Shown piece by piece: positions 1-9,245 of a DNA stretch of 64,000 nt. The notes under the pieces were generated by a model. It was not told the DNA's origin. It saw only the letters and a list, made by a program, of their open reading frames with translations, and made no database searches. Source of the stretch: Gemmatimonadota bacterium (lineage in GTDB: Bacteria; Gemmatimonadota; Gemmatimonadetes; Longimicrobiales; Gaopeijiaceae); contig JAWKQN010000008.1 in the NCBI GenBank assembly GCA_041390125.1, positions 246,829 to 310,828 of the forward strand, given 5' to 3'. The position numbers were made by a program, and so were the translations under genes. Position 1 is the first letter of the stretch, and each line of letters starts with the position of its first letter.

Positions 1-771
1 AAGGGCGAGAACAACTCCATCCCCGACACCCTGCCCCGGGTCCGCTACTTCACGATGGGCGCCAACGAGTGGCGGAGCGCCGACGCCTGGCCCCCGCCGG
101 AGGCCGAGATGGTCACGTACTTCCTGGATAGCGGCGGGAACGCCAATACCCGCAACGGGGACGGTCGCCTGACCCGGGAGCGGCCGAACACCGACCGCCC
201 CGATCGGTTCGCCTATGACCCCATGGACCCGGTGCCCTCCCACGGCGGCAACGTCTGCTGTACGGGCAACGCCGTGCAGGGCGGCGCGCTCGACCAGCAG
301 GAGATGGAGCTGCGCGACGACATCCTGGTCTACACGTCCGATCCGTTCCCGAACGGCGTGGAGGTCACCGGCACGATCGACCTCACGCTGTTCGTGTCGT
401 CCGACGTCAAGGACACCGACTTCACCGTGAAGCTGATCGACGTGTATCCGGACGGTAGGGCCTACAACCTGGACGAGACGATCCAACGGGCACGGTACCG
501 CGAAGGCTACGATCAGCAGGTGTTCATGGAGCCGGGAGAGGTGTACGAGCTGAAGCTGAGCCCGTTGTCGACCAGCAACTGGTTCGCACCCGGCCACCGG
601 ATCCGGATCGAGGTATCCAGCTCGAACTTCCCGCGGTTCATGCGCAACATGAACACGGGCGGCAACACCTGGGACGAATCGACCGGAGTGGTGGCCCACA
701 ACGTGGTGCACCACTCCCGGCAGCACCCGTCCCAGATCCGCCTGCCGATCATCCGCCGGCCGGCGAGCTAG
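1..771 (+). CDS. CocE/NonD family hydrolase, C-terminal part
   Basis: The reading frame is open from base 1, so the gene begins upstream of the window; 256 residues are visible. They match the end of the X-Pro dipeptidyl-peptidase/CocE family: the last part of the alpha/beta hydrolase region (RVRYFTMGANEWR) followed by the beta-sandwich PepX C-terminal domain, with DDILVYTSDPF, GTIDLTLFVSSD, DFTVKLIDVYPDG and GHRIRIEVSSSNFP. Family members hydrolyse acyl or peptide esters using a Ser-Asp-His triad. The catalytic Ser is off-window, so activity and any signal peptide cannot be judged. An ATG at 55 is internal to the domain and is not a real start. Confidence 0.9.
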   Translation, partial: KGENNSIPDTLPRVRYFTMGANEWRSADAWPPPEAEMVTYFLDSGGNANTRNGDGRLTRERPNTDRPDRFAYDPMDPVPSHGGNVCCTGNAVQGGALDQQEMELRDDILVYTSDPFPNGVEVTGTIDLTLFVSSDVKDTDFTVKLIDVYPDGRAYNLDETIQRARYREGYDQQVFMEPGEVYELKLSPLSTSNWFAPGHRIRIEVSSSNFPRFMRNMNTGGNTWDESTGVVAHNVVHHSRQHPSQIRLPIIRRPAS

Positions 772-784
772 GAGGGGATCCTCC
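771..784 (+). terminator. possible weak terminator hairpin
   Basis: GGAGG-GGAT-CCTCC forms a 5-bp stem with a 4-nt loop right at the stop codon of the hydrolase gene. It is followed by GGGGCC and a short TTTT run (791-794). The stem is short, so this is tentative. Confidence 0.35.
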
Positions 785-977
785 GGGGCCTTTTCCGCGG
801 GCGGACCTCGATCCGTCCGCTCGTCCTCCTTGTGGGCGACCCACCCCGCATCTACCCTGACCTTGCGGCCCGCCGTGCGCCTCCCTGGTGGATCGGTCGC
901 ACCCCGAGGGCACCCGAACCGGGGCCGAGAACTACACGCCGCGACACAGAGATCCATCCCGCAGGAGACGATCGCCG

Positions 978-2498
978 ATGTCCGCTTCTCTCGCCCAGCT
1001 CGCCCGCCGCCCGGTCGGCTCGTCGGTCCCCCGCATCGGCACGCTCCAGCGAGCCGGTGTCGTGTCTCTCGCGCTCTGCGTGCTCGCGAGCCCGCTTCGC
1101 GCGCAAGATCCCAAGGATCGCATGGCCCACACCATCGACGAACACGCGTCGACCTACGCCTCCGTGGCGCAGGAGATCTGGGACCTGGCCGAGGTGGGCT
1201 ACATGGAGCACGAGTCGAGCGGCAAGCTCCAGGCGCTGCTGGCCGACGCCGGTTTCCGCGTGCAGGCGGGCGTGGCGGAGATCCCCACCGCGTTCATGGC
1301 GGAGTGGGGTGAGGGGGGACCGGTGATCGGCATCCTGGCCGAGTACGACGCCCTACCCGGCATCAACCAGAGCCGCTCGCCCGAGCGCGATCCCATTCCC
1401 GGCAAGGTCGCCGGCCACGCGTGCGGGCATCACCTGTTCGGGACCGGATCGGTGGCCGCCGCCATCGCGGTGAAGGAGCAACTCGAGGCCCAGGGCCGGC
1501 CCGGACGCATCCGCGTGTACGGGACGCCGGCCGAGGAAGGGGGCGCGGGCAAGGTCTACCTCGTCCGGGATGGGCTCTTCGACGATGTCGATGCGGTCCT
1601 GCACTGGCACGCCAGCTCCAGCAACGACGCCAGCGCCTCGTCCTCGCTCGCCAACAAGTCGGCCAAGTTCCGCTTCCATGGTGTCTCGGCCCACGCGGCC
1701 GGGGCGCCCTGGCGCGGGCGGTCGGCCCTGGACGGCGTCGAGGCCATGAACGACATGGTCAACATGCTGCGCGAGCACATCGAGCCCGCCAGCCGCATCC
1801 ATTACGTGATCACGTCCGGAGGCTCGGCGCCCAATGTGATTCCGGATTTTGCGGAGGTGTACTACTACGTGCGCCATCCCGACTCGGAGGAGGTGCGCCG
1901 CATGTTCGAGCGGGTGGTCAAGGCCGCCGAGGGTGCCGCGCTCGGCACCGAGACCCGTATGGAGTACGAGGTCATCCACGGGATCTACGCGCTGCTCCCC
2001 AACGAGGCCCTGGGGCGGATGGTGCACGCCAACCTGTCTGCGGTGGGTGGTGTCGAGTACAACGCCACCGAGCGGGCGTTCGCGGAGGCGATCCAGACCA
2101 CGTTCCCGGAAGGTGTCCCTCCGATCGAGTCGGCGCTGGACGTACAGCCCTTCGTGGTGGAGGAGGTGGGTTCGGGCGGGTCGACCGACGTGGGGGACGT
2201 GAGCTGGACCGTGCCCACGGCCGGATTGGGCACGGCCACGTGGGTCCCCGGGACCTCGGCGCATTCGTGGCAGGCCGTGGCCGCCGGTGGGACCGAGATC
2301 GGAAACAAGGGAATGATCAACGCCGCCAAGACGCTGGCCTTCTCCGCCTGGGACCTGTTCACCCAGCCGGCCGTGCTCGCCGCGGCGCGCGAGGAGTTCG
2401 AGCGCCGGCGGGGTGAGGACTACGTGTACGAATCGTTGGTCGGGGATCGGGACCCGCCGCTCGACTACCGCGCGAGCGTGGTGCCCGGAGGGAACTGA
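978..2498 (+). CDS. exported M20 family amidohydrolase (AbgB-like)
   Basis: This is a 506-residue metallopeptidase-fold amidohydrolase resembling p-aminobenzoyl-glutamate hydrolase subunit B and other M20 aminoacylases, which cleave N-acyl amide bonds with a two-metal centre. The ATG at 978 has CAGGAG upstream and gives a signal peptide ending near SPLRAQ. Visible metal and catalytic signatures are GILAEYDALPG, GHACGHHLFG and PAEEGGAGK. The dimerisation lid follows (KFRFHGVSAHAAGAPWRGRSALDG), and the C-terminal ligand region is GTSAHSW. The leader places it in the periplasm or outside the cell. It is transcribed alone and converges on the potassium channel gene. The substrate is unknown. Confidence 0.88.
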   Translation: MSASLAQLARRPVGSSVPRIGTLQRAGVVSLALCVLASPLRAQDPKDRMAHTIDEHASTYASVAQEIWDLAEVGYMEHESSGKLQALLADAGFRVQAGVAEIPTAFMAEWGEGGPVIGILAEYDALPGINQSRSPERDPIPGKVAGHACGHHLFGTGSVAAAIAVKEQLEAQGRPGRIRVYGTPAEEGGAGKVYLVRDGLFDDVDAVLHWHASSSNDASASSSLANKSAKFRFHGVSAHAAGAPWRGRSALDGVEAMNDMVNMLREHIEPASRIHYVITSGGSAPNVIPDFAEVYYYVRHPDSEEVRRMFERVVKAAEGAALGTETRMEYEVIHGIYALLPNEALGRMVHANLSAVGGVEYNATERAFAEAIQTTFPEGVPPIESALDVQPFVVEEVGSGGSTDVGDVSWTVPTAGLGTATWVPGTSAHSWQAVAAGGTEIGNKGMINAAKTLAFSAWDLFTQPAVLAAAREEFERRRGEDYVYESLVGDRDPPLDYRASVVPGGN

Positions 2499-2538
2499 CG
2501 CGACGGACCGGCGACGTGGCCCGTTCGGAGCGGAGCCG

Positions 2539-4245
2539 CTACGGAAACGTGGCCCGGAAGCGCTCCCGCGCCTCCGTGCTGCCCAGGGCCACGAGCTCCG
2601 TGTTGCGCTTCAACTGCCAGGTCGCGGGCGGGTTCGTCATGATGTCGTCCCCCTCGCGCACCGCGATCACGTTGAGGCCCGTCCGCGAACCGACATCCGC
2701 GCTCGCCAGGGTCGCTCCCGCCAACGATGCCGGTAGGGGCACATGGAAGAGGTCCACACCCTCTCCCAGCACCACCAGCTCGCGACCGCGCACGATCGAG
2801 TAGACGGTCTGCGCTCCGAAGCTCGCGTAGCTCAACACGAAGTCCGCGCCAGCCCGTAGGATCGCCTCGACGTTCCGGTCGTGCGTCACCCGCGTCAGGA
2901 TCCGCGCGCCGGGATTGAGCCGGCGGCAGTACACCGTCAGGTACACGTTCATCGCGTCGTCGTGCGTCGTCAGGAGCACGGCCGGGGCCGAAGCGATGCC
3001 CGCTTCGTCGAGCACGTTCCGATCGGCAGCGTCGCCCATGAAGAGCCGATCCGGGATGCCCGCCAGGCGGGCCTCGAGCTGTGGGTGCCGCTCCACGATG
3101 TGCACAGGGATCTCGCGCCGTTTCAAGGCCCGGGCAGCCGCACGGCCCACCTTCCCGCCCCCGATCACCAGCACGGGATTGGGGTTGGCGTCATAGATCA
3201 CCAGCTGCTCGTTCAGTTCCTCGATCTGTCGGTGCGAACCGATGACGACCGGGCAACAGTGGGGCGTCAGCACGGTGTCCCCGTGCGCCGGCTCGAGTCG
3301 TCCCTTCTTCCAGACTCCGACCATGCTGACGCCGGTGGCTTCCCGCAGCCCGATATCCGCCACGCTGCGACCCTCGAAGGGGGTGTTGTCCGCCGGGAAC
3401 TCGGCGAGCGCCAGATCGTGGAAGCGTCCGATCACGTTCGCCCGCACCGTACCGGCGCTGACGCGATTGGCCAGGTGCTCCCCGAGCTGGTGGGTCAGCG
3501 GAAGCACGTGCGTGGCGCCGCTGAGTTCGAGCACGTCGATCGAGTCCTCCGACTCGGCCAACGCCACGATGGGCAGCGTCTCGCTCAGCTCCCGCACCGT
3601 GAGGACGATGTTCGAGTTGACCGTGTCCGAGGCGTTGGCGAGGACGAGCCTGGCCTTCGCGGCCCCGGCGGCACGGTAGGTGTCGGCGCTGTCGATCTCT
3701 CCGTTGACGACCCGTGTGCCCGCTGCATGCAGGCTCATCGCGAGGTCCGGGTCGGGCTCGATCACGTAGGTCGCGACGCCGGCGAGCTCGAGGCGCTTGA
3801 TGAGCCCCGGGGCGATCGGGTCCGCGGCGCAGATCAGGACGTGTCCTTCCACGTCGTCCGCCACCCGCTTGAGCGCATCCGTCCGACTGTGCGCCCGTTG
3901 CTCGGCCCACGGTGCGTACACGTGTTGGATGAACAGGAACGGAAGGATGATGAGCAGAAGGACGACGCCCGACAGCAGGACGACGGTGCTGAAGACACGA
4001 CCCAGGTCGCTGTGGAAGGTGATGTCGCCGAACCCCAGGGTGCTCATCACCGTCAGGGCCCAGTAGATCCCGGTGAACCAGGTGTGGTCCTGACCTTCCC
4101 AGGCCATGATCACATGGAAGGCCCATCCGTAGACGAGCACGACGGCCGTGAGCAACGTCAGGTACCGGATGAACGGCGCCAGTCGGCGCCGCCATCCGGT
4201 CCCGCGACCCAGGAGCGTGGCCATATGGGAGGCGACGGTCTTCAT
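2539..4245 (-). CDS. potassium channel with two TrkA-N (RCK) domains
   Basis: A 568-residue ligand-gated potassium channel. The N-terminus has a membrane segment (YLTLLTAVVLVYGWAFHVI), a pore loop with selectivity filter TLGFGD, and a second membrane helix (VVLLSGVVLLLIILPFLFIQ). Two cytoplasmic nucleotide-binding RCK domains follow; the second has a clear Rossmann glycine motif (VIGGGKVGRAAARAL), and a TrkA-C-like segment closes the protein. The first RCK lacks the full glycine motif (VLICAADPIAPGL). I use the ATG at 4245: the upstream in-frame extension to 4431 is Pro/Arg-rich, and a promoter-like TAGGTT lies 7 bases before this ATG. It probably acts in K+ efflux or membrane potential control. 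Confidence 0.88.
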   Translation of the reverse strand: MKTVASHMATLLGRGTGWRRRLAPFIRYLTLLTAVVLVYGWAFHVIMAWEGQDHTWFTGIYWALTVMSTLGFGDITFHSDLGRVFSTVVLLSGVVLLLIILPFLFIQHVYAPWAEQRAHSRTDALKRVADDVEGHVLICAADPIAPGLIKRLELAGVATYVIEPDPDLAMSLHAAGTRVVNGEIDSADTYRAAGAAKARLVLANASDTVNSNIVLTVRELSETLPIVALAESEDSIDVLELSGATHVLPLTHQLGEHLANRVSAGTVRANVIGRFHDLALAEFPADNTPFEGRSVADIGLREATGVSMVGVWKKGRLEPAHGDTVLTPHCCPVVIGSHRQIEELNEQLVIYDANPNPVLVIGGGKVGRAAARALKRREIPVHIVERHPQLEARLAGIPDRLFMGDAADRNVLDEAGIASAPAVLLTTHDDAMNVYLTVYCRRLNPGARILTRVTHDRNVEAILRAGADFVLSYASFGAQTVYSIVRGRELVVLGEGVDLFHVPLPASLAGATLASADVGSRTGLNVIAVREGDDIMTNPPATWQLKRNTELVALGSTEARERFRATFP

Positions 4246-4252
4246 GGGCCGC

Positions 4253-4258
4253 AACCTA
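4253..4258 (-). promoter_or_regulatory. candidate -10 element of the potassium channel gene
   Basis: TAGGTT on the minus strand ends 7 bases before the chosen ATG at 4245, so a transcript from it would be nearly leaderless. It fits the TA[GC][GCA]TT pattern seen before other genes in this window. No clear -35 box was found. Confidence 0.35.
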
Positions 4259-4450
4259 AGGCACACCACCGAGGGCGAGCGAGCGAACGGGGGGACCGGT
4301 CGCCGCCGCGCGGGAGGTGGACCAGCCCCCGCCGCCCCCGCGTCCGAATCCCTTCGGAACGGCGTCGGGGTCACGGGCACGTTCGACATTGCCTTGCCGC
4401 GGTTCAAGCACCATGGCAAGACGGGGGACAACGCTTGCCCTGCAGGGCGA

Positions 4451-4480
4451 CGAGGGGCGCCGCGGTAGCGGCGCCCCTCG
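4451..4480 (-). terminator. intrinsic-type terminator after mbnH
   Basis: A perfect 13-bp stem (CGAGGGGCGCCGC and its complement) with a GGTA loop, 7 bases past the mbnH stop. There is no T-tract on the minus strand after it, as is common in very GC-rich genomes. Confidence 0.65.
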
Positions 4481-4486
4481 TACCGA

Positions 4487-5656
4487 TCAGCGCGCTGCGG
4501 CGCGGAACGGATCGGCGAACCGCGGATCGGTCAGGAAGGTGCTGTCGGTCAAAGCGTGCAGGAACTCGAGCAGATCCGCCTTCTCCTGCGGCGTCATCGG
4601 GAAGCCGGGCACCAGCCCGCTCTTGTGCGGGTTGGCTCGCCCGTCGCCCGCCCACGGACCCGAGCGCACCAGTCGGCCACCCGCGGCGTAGGTGTCCAGG
4701 ACTTCTTCCAGGGTCGCGATCGAACCGTCGTGCATGTACGGTGCCGTGACGGCGACATTGCGAAGCGTGGGGGGCCGGAATCTGCCCATGTCGGTCGAGT
4801 CGAACGTCGTCTCGAATACCCCCTGGCCTCCGGGCGGATACGCCCCACCGCCGACGTCGTAGAGACCCGTGTTGTGGAAGACACGTTCGTCGAAGGCGCT
4901 ACGTGCGTGGACGCTCGCCACGCTGAAGTTGAATCCCGAATGGCAGTGATGGCACTCGAAGTCCTCGGAGAGGAAGTGGTCCAGCCCCCGCTTCGCCGCG
5001 TCGGACAAGGCCAGGGTGTCGCCCTGGGAAGCGAAGCGGTCGTACGCCGAGTGACCCGAGATGAGCGTCCGCGTGAAACTCGCCAGCGCTCGTACGACGT
5101 GGTTGAACTGGATCGGGTCCGCCGCGTCCGGGAACGCCGCTTCAAAGAGGCCGGGGTAGCGCGGATCGGCCGCCAGACGCGCCAGCACCTCCTCTTCGTG
5201 TCCGGCGATCCCCATCTCCACCGGGAGGGTCCCGAACATGGGGAGCGGGATCTGGTCCTCCAGACGCTCGAGATCGGGATGGCCCCACGTGTACGAGGCG
5301 TTGTAGGCCACGTTGACCAGCGCCATCGAGTTCCGGGGGTGCACGTCACCGGTCGACCCCACGCCCAGCCGCCGCCCGTCACTGAACGCGAGCGCTTGCG
5401 CGTGGCAGGAGGCACACGACTGCGTCCCATTGCCTGACAAGCGCGGATCGTAGAACAGATAGTGGCCAAGTTCCACCTTCTCGGCGCTCATTGGGTTCTC
5501 GGCGGGCACACGCGGCACGGGGAACCCCGGTGGGAGGTCCCAAGCATACCCGACGCCCTCGGCCACCACGGCTGCGGAGCCGGGGGACGTTTCCCCCGAC
5601 TCCGATCCGTTCCCGCACCCCGCGAGCACGAGGCTCGCCGCCAGCAACCGCTTCAT
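4487..5656 (-). CDS. mbnH: MbnH-type di-heme enzyme (MauG/cytochrome c peroxidase family)
   Basis: A 389-residue lipoprotein (LAGC lipobox at residues 11-14) with two c-type heme sites: C81-A-S-C84-H85 and C235-H-H-C238-H239. The fold signatures are those of the bacterial CCP/MauG family, such as LGHYLFYDPRLSGNGTQSC, FHNTGLYDVGGG and APYMHDGS. Its partner immediately upstream is an MbnP-type protein, and the two genes overlap by ATGA at 5653-5656, so they are translationally coupled. In the characterised MbnH/MbnP pairs the di-heme enzyme oxidises a tryptophan of the partner to kynurenine, creating a copper site. Assignment to that subfamily, rather than to a generic peroxidase, rests mainly on this pairing. 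Confidence 0.88.
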   Translation of the reverse strand: MKRLLAASLVLAGCGNGSESGETSPGSAAVVAEGVGYAWDLPPGFPVPRVPAENPMSAEKVELGHYLFYDPRLSGNGTQSCASCHAQALAFSDGRRLGVGSTGDVHPRNSMALVNVAYNASYTWGHPDLERLEDQIPLPMFGTLPVEMGIAGHEEEVLARLAADPRYPGLFEAAFPDAADPIQFNHVVRALASFTRTLISGHSAYDRFASQGDTLALSDAAKRGLDHFLSEDFECHHCHSGFNFSVASVHARSAFDERVFHNTGLYDVGGGAYPPGGQGVFETTFDSTDMGRFRPPTLRNVAVTAPYMHDGSIATLEEVLDTYAAGGRLVRSGPWAGDGRANPHKSGLVPGFPMTPQEKADLLEFLHALTDSTFLTDPRFADPFRAAAR

Positions 5657-6609
5657 CGCTGGGCGAGGCGGGCCGGCTCCGCGACGCGCGCGAAGCGCTG
5701 GGTAGCGCAGCCTTCCACGCACCGGCCGGTGGCCAGGTCCAACCCCATGCTCGCGAAGAGCGGTGCGCAGTCGGGATCGTCCGGCCCCGACATGCAGCCC
5801 GGCGGGCGGGGCACCGAACGTGACACGTCGCTGCGAGCCAGCAGCTCGGCGAGATCGAGGCGCACGACGTCGGAGGCGAGATCGAAGTCCGCGAGCTCGA
5901 CCGGGAGTCGATTGGGGCGCGTGCAAGGCTCGCTCGGCGGGCTGGTCATGGCCGGGGACGCGCAGCCCGTGCTGCCGATATGGACCAGATGGGCGACGTT
6001 GGGGCGGACGGCCATCCCCGTGTCCTCGGCGACCGCGTCCGCCACGACATCCGGAACCCACAGATCGACCTTCGTGAAGATGTAGCCGGCCCGCCAGTTC
6101 CAGAAGAGCGCGTTCAGGTTGAGCGGCGCGGGCGCCAAGGTCACGTCGCCGTGGTTCTGCGCATCGGGCACCCCGAGATCGAACCGCAGGCCGCTGTAGC
6201 GACCCCCCGGCACCCGTCCCACCACCGAGTGGTTGGTCTCGGCCGTTCCGACCTCCGAGCAACGCCCCGTGCCGTCCTCGAAGTCGAGAAGGGCCGTCCC
6301 CTCCACCTGCCAGGGCGAGGACTGGTCGAGCTCGACCGGTACCTCCCCACCATCCTCCCGTACCAGGCGTAGGTTCGACACATAGAAGCGCGCGTCGCCG
6401 ATCTCCACCGTCGTCCCGGCGGTGCCGACGCCGGTGAAGCGGGTTGCACAGGCGATGGGCCGGTCGCCCAGCGTCGCCTCGAAGCTCAACTCGATGGGTT
6501 GGGGCCCGCGGTCGGCGCACGCAGTGGACGCCAGACTGGCGGCACCCAGGCCCATCACGATACGCCACCCACGGATCGCGGTCCGCGGGCACTTGCTCGA
6601 CATCTCCAT
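5653..6609 (-). CDS. mbnP: MbnP-type copper-binding protein (metallo-mystery pair, four-Cys)
   Basis: 318 residues with an N-terminal leader ending in ...SLASTAC, a probable lipobox. The body shows features of the MbnP / metallo-mystery-pair family: IELSFEATLGDRPIAC, DARFYVSNLRLV, RYSGLRFDLGVP, and the Trp-rich element ALFWNWRAGYIFTKVDL followed by HIGSTGC. Many cysteines occur in the C-terminal third (GCASP, PCTRP, GCMSG, DCAP, GRCVEGC). A tryptophan of the FWNW element is the likely target of the MbnH partner, by family knowledge. Two ATGs lie close together (6609 and 6603); a GGAG lies 5 bases before 6603, so the start could be 6 bases further in. It is translationally coupled to mbnH. Confidence 0.87.
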   Translation of the reverse strand: MEMSSKCPRTAIRGWRIVMGLGAASLASTACADRGPQPIELSFEATLGDRPIACATRFTGVGTAGTTVEIGDARFYVSNLRLVREDGGEVPVELDQSSPWQVEGTALLDFEDGTGRCSEVGTAETNHSVVGRVPGGRYSGLRFDLGVPDAQNHGDVTLAPAPLNLNALFWNWRAGYIFTKVDLWVPDVVADAVAEDTGMAVRPNVAHLVHIGSTGCASPAMTSPPSEPCTRPNRLPVELADFDLASDVVRLDLAELLARSDVSRSVPRPPGCMSGPDDPDCAPLFASMGLDLATGRCVEGCATQRFARVAEPARLAQR

Positions 6610-6738
6610 CTCCAGGTCCTCCGGGCAGACGAGTGGGTCGGAGCCCGATGACTCCGACGGACATCCACATGCGACCCACGGACCGCGGCACACGTCAATT
6701 GACGCGCGCCGGGTCGTCGTCCAGCAGGGCCGCGACAG

Positions 6739-7158
6739 TCAGACGGAGAGGAGAGGAGGCCCTCGCGACGGAGGGCGAGCGTGGTCGGAGGGTCGTTCGG
6801 GCTGCACGCGGGGACCGAGCACGAACCCGGAGCGGATCGCCCCCTGGCTCTCGAGACGGGGGCACGCCGTAGGGCCGGCTGCCTGCGAGGCAGGATTGCA
6901 TCCCCCCAGACAACTGCAGGGGCCGTGGCCGCCGCCGGAGTGCTCCCCCGACGGAGGAGCGGTCCCCCCGGCAGCATGGGTCCCATGGTGGGGAGGGCGG
7001 ACCTCCATGCCGACGCCCGACCCGGCCCCCATCGCATCGTGGTGGGGGCAGGTGTGCAGGTCCAGGGGCTCCGCGCCGCTGCCTCCAAGGAACGCCGGAA
7101 GGCAGAACAGCGCGATGCCGGCCCGGACCCTCATGAGTGCGGCGGTCCTACGCGCCAT
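6739..7158 (-). CDS. small exported His/Cys-rich protein, possible copper binder
   Basis: 139 residues from the ATG at 7158, with a hydrophobic leader (VRAGIALFCLPAFLGGSGA). The mature part is dense in metal-type ligands: TCPHHDA, then PHHGTH, EHSGGGH and PCSCLGGC. The C-terminus ends SRGPPLLSV, somewhat like DUF2946 proteins. I do not recognise a defined family. It lies upstream of mbnP on the same strand (129-bp gap) and downstream of two other exported genes, so a role in binding or delivering copper for MbnP/MbnH is inferred from context. It could instead be a regulator or chaperone of the pair. The coding call rests on the leader and ligand pattern. Confidence 0.62.
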   Translation of the reverse strand: MARRTAALMRVRAGIALFCLPAFLGGSGAEPLDLHTCPHHDAMGAGSGVGMEVRPPHHGTHAAGGTAPPSGEHSGGGHGPCSCLGGCNPASQAAGPTACPRLESQGAIRSGFVLGPRVQPERPSDHARPPSRGPPLLSV

Positions 7159-7301
7159 CCCACACTCCCGAGCGGGTGCAGAGAGTAATGTGGGAGGCAG
7201 AAAGACGGTTCCACAATGCCCCGCCGTCGCCGTGACTCCACCGGGCGTTGAAGGAAGGGCGCGCAGTAAGGGGACGGAAGGGAACCGTGAGTGGCAGGCC
7301 C

Positions 7302-7335
7302 GGCTGGCCCGGCCCCCGGAGGGACCGGGCCAGCC
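7302..7335 (-). terminator. terminator hairpin after the LVIVD gene
   Basis: An 11-bp perfect stem (GGCTGGCCCGG pairing with CCGGGCCAGCC) with a 12-nt loop, starting 7 bases past the LVIVD stop. It probably separates that gene from the His/Cys-rich gene, unless read-through occurs. Confidence 0.55.
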
Positions 7336-7342
7336 CGCTGCT

Positions 7343-9196
7343 TCAGGCCTCCGCGAGATCCCGCACGGCGTCGGCCAGCATCCGCACCTTGGCGGCGTCG
7401 GACGAGCCCCGCGCGTCGGCATCCAGCGACGACGCCAGCGTGGTCAGCGCCGCGCTCCGCGCTGCGCCGGACTGACGCTCGGCGCCGTTCAGCGCCTCAC
7501 GGACCGCCGCGATGCGGCTGGAGGACAGCCCACCCGAGCGCACCAGCTGGTCCACGTACGCGCGGGTGAGCGCAAAGCTCGACGGCCACACCAACTGCGG
7601 TTGTTCCTGGGCGTTCAGCTCGCGGAACACCACCGTCTTCGCGGCATCGATCTCGTTCTGCGTGATCCACGGGCTGGGCGTCAGCTCGAAGATGTCCAGA
7701 CCACGCGCGATCTCCGAGCTCACGATCATTCCGTTGTACCAGTAGACCGACCAGGAGCCTCCGCTCTGCAGCCGCTCCGGGTTGACGGGGCCACGGTCGT
7801 GGAACGCCAGCTCCACGGGTCGGCTCGGATCGGTCCAGTCGAAGATCGAGATGCCGCCCTGATACCAGCCCTGCACCATCACTTCGCGGCCCGGGATCGG
7901 GATCAGCGATCCGTTGTGCGCCACGCAGTTCTCCAGCGATGTCTGCGGTGCCGGCATCTTGTAGTAGCTCTTGAACTGCATCTTGTCGTTCTCGAGCGTG
8001 AAGATGGCGTTGGCGCCCCACTCGTACTTGTCGGTGTCGCGGCAGCGGGGCTGCGAGCCGCCGCCCCACTCGTCTGTGAACAGGATCTTGGAGCCGTCGT
8101 TCGAGAACGTGGCCGAGTGCCAGAACGAGAAGTTGGAGTCGGCCACCGCATCGATCCGGCGCGGGTTGGCCACGTCCGTGATGTCGAGCAGCAGCCCGTA
8201 CCCGCCGCAGGCGCCACCGGCCCGACCGATCGCCGGGTAGACGGTGATGTCGTGGCACTGCGTGGGACCCGTCCGGGCCCGCTCCGGCCGCGGCCGAGCA
8301 CCCCGGGCCGCGCGTCGGGCCTCCGCCTCCGGATCCGGCGGCTCGGCGTGCCGCGGAGGCGCGGCGAGATCATTGAAGATCCGCGGCGAGCTCACGATCG
8401 CGGCGGCCTGCGGATTCGCCAGCGGCACGCGGATGACCTCGATACGGAACAGCGCGGAGTTGGGGTCCTCGTCCGGCGTGAGCGCCGAGCAGCCCGGCAG
8501 CTCGCTCGGTGAGCGCACACCCGCCGAGCCCGAGATGTAGATGTAGATGTTGTTGCGATCGTTGGGATCGGAAACCACCGTGTGCGTATGCGAGCCACGG
8601 CAGGTCTGCACGTTGGTCAGATACCGCGGATTGGAGATGTCCTTGATGTCGAAGATACGGATGCCGCGCACGCGGTCGTGGCTGACCGTGTCGGGCACCC
8701 CGCCCGTGCCGCAATCGAGGCGGCCAGTGAGACCTTCGGCGGACACGAAGAGCAGATCTCCGTAGACGGAGACGTCGCTCTGCGACGCCGGGCAGAGATA
8801 GTCCTTGACCAGAGTGGGGCGCTCGGGGTTGGAGATGTCCCAGACCATCACCCCGTTGTAGTTGCCCTGGATGGCGTAGTTGCCCTTGAAGGCCAGGTCG
8901 GAGTTGGTGACACCGAAGAAGCCCTCGGGCGACGGCGTGGTCGACACGAGGCGCAGGTTCCAGGCCGTCTCCTCCGCGTCGAGCAGGCCGGCGGCGAGAC
9001 CGACCCGCGGATCGGGGCTCGGGATCCGCACCGCCGACAGCGGTTGAGGCGCAGGCCCCGAGTCGGCGCGGGCGGACATCGAGGGCGTGGTGGCGCAGGC
9101 GGCCACGTAGACCGCGCCGGCCGCCAGGGTGGCGGCCAGGAGCGGGAGGCGCAGCGAGGCGGCTGCGGGCGGTGCGTGCGAGCGTTCGGGTTTCAC
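7343..9196 (-). CDS. LVIVD-repeat lipoprotein
   Basis: 617 residues. The leader ends VYVAACATT, a lipobox, so the protein is lipid-anchored outside the cytoplasm. The body is a beta-propeller-like set of LVIVD repeats, with units such as GVMVWDISNPERPTLVKDY, GIRIFDIKDISNPRYL, GLLLDITDVANPRRI, GISIFDWTDPSRPVEL and ARGLDIFEL. His and Asp are frequent (GSHTHTV, CHDITVYP, SFWHSATFS). An acidic/Arg-rich linker occurs near residues 280-310, and the C-terminal 80 residues look like a small helical domain. The function of LVIVD proteins is not established. Neighbouring metal-associated genes on the same strand suggest, but do not show, a shared role. Confidence 0.85.
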   Translation of the reverse strand: MKPERSHAPPAAASLRLPLLAATLAAGAVYVAACATTPSMSARADSGPAPQPLSAVRIPSPDPRVGLAAGLLDAEETAWNLRLVSTTPSPEGFFGVTNSDLAFKGNYAIQGNYNGVMVWDISNPERPTLVKDYLCPASQSDVSVYGDLLFVSAEGLTGRLDCGTGGVPDTVSHDRVRGIRIFDIKDISNPRYLTNVQTCRGSHTHTVVSDPNDRNNIYIYISGSAGVRSPSELPGCSALTPDEDPNSALFRIEVIRVPLANPQAAAIVSSPRIFNDLAAPPRHAEPPDPEAEARRAARGARPRPERARTGPTQCHDITVYPAIGRAGGACGGYGLLLDITDVANPRRIDAVADSNFSFWHSATFSNDGSKILFTDEWGGGSQPRCRDTDKYEWGANAIFTLENDKMQFKSYYKMPAPQTSLENCVAHNGSLIPIPGREVMVQGWYQGGISIFDWTDPSRPVELAFHDRGPVNPERLQSGGSWSVYWYNGMIVSSEIARGLDIFELTPSPWITQNEIDAAKTVVFRELNAQEQPQLVWPSSFALTRAYVDQLVRSGGLSSSRIAAVREALNGAERQSGAARSAALTTLASSLDADARGSSDAAKVRMLADAVRDLAEA

Positions 9197-9245
9197 GATG
9201 GGTTCCGGTCAAGGGATGGTGCGGGAGGTACGACGGGGCGACGCT

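Noticed and set aside
4246..4431. N-terminal extension of the potassium channel
   Set aside because: The 62 added residues are Pro/Arg-rich and precede a start at 4245 that matches the membrane domain.
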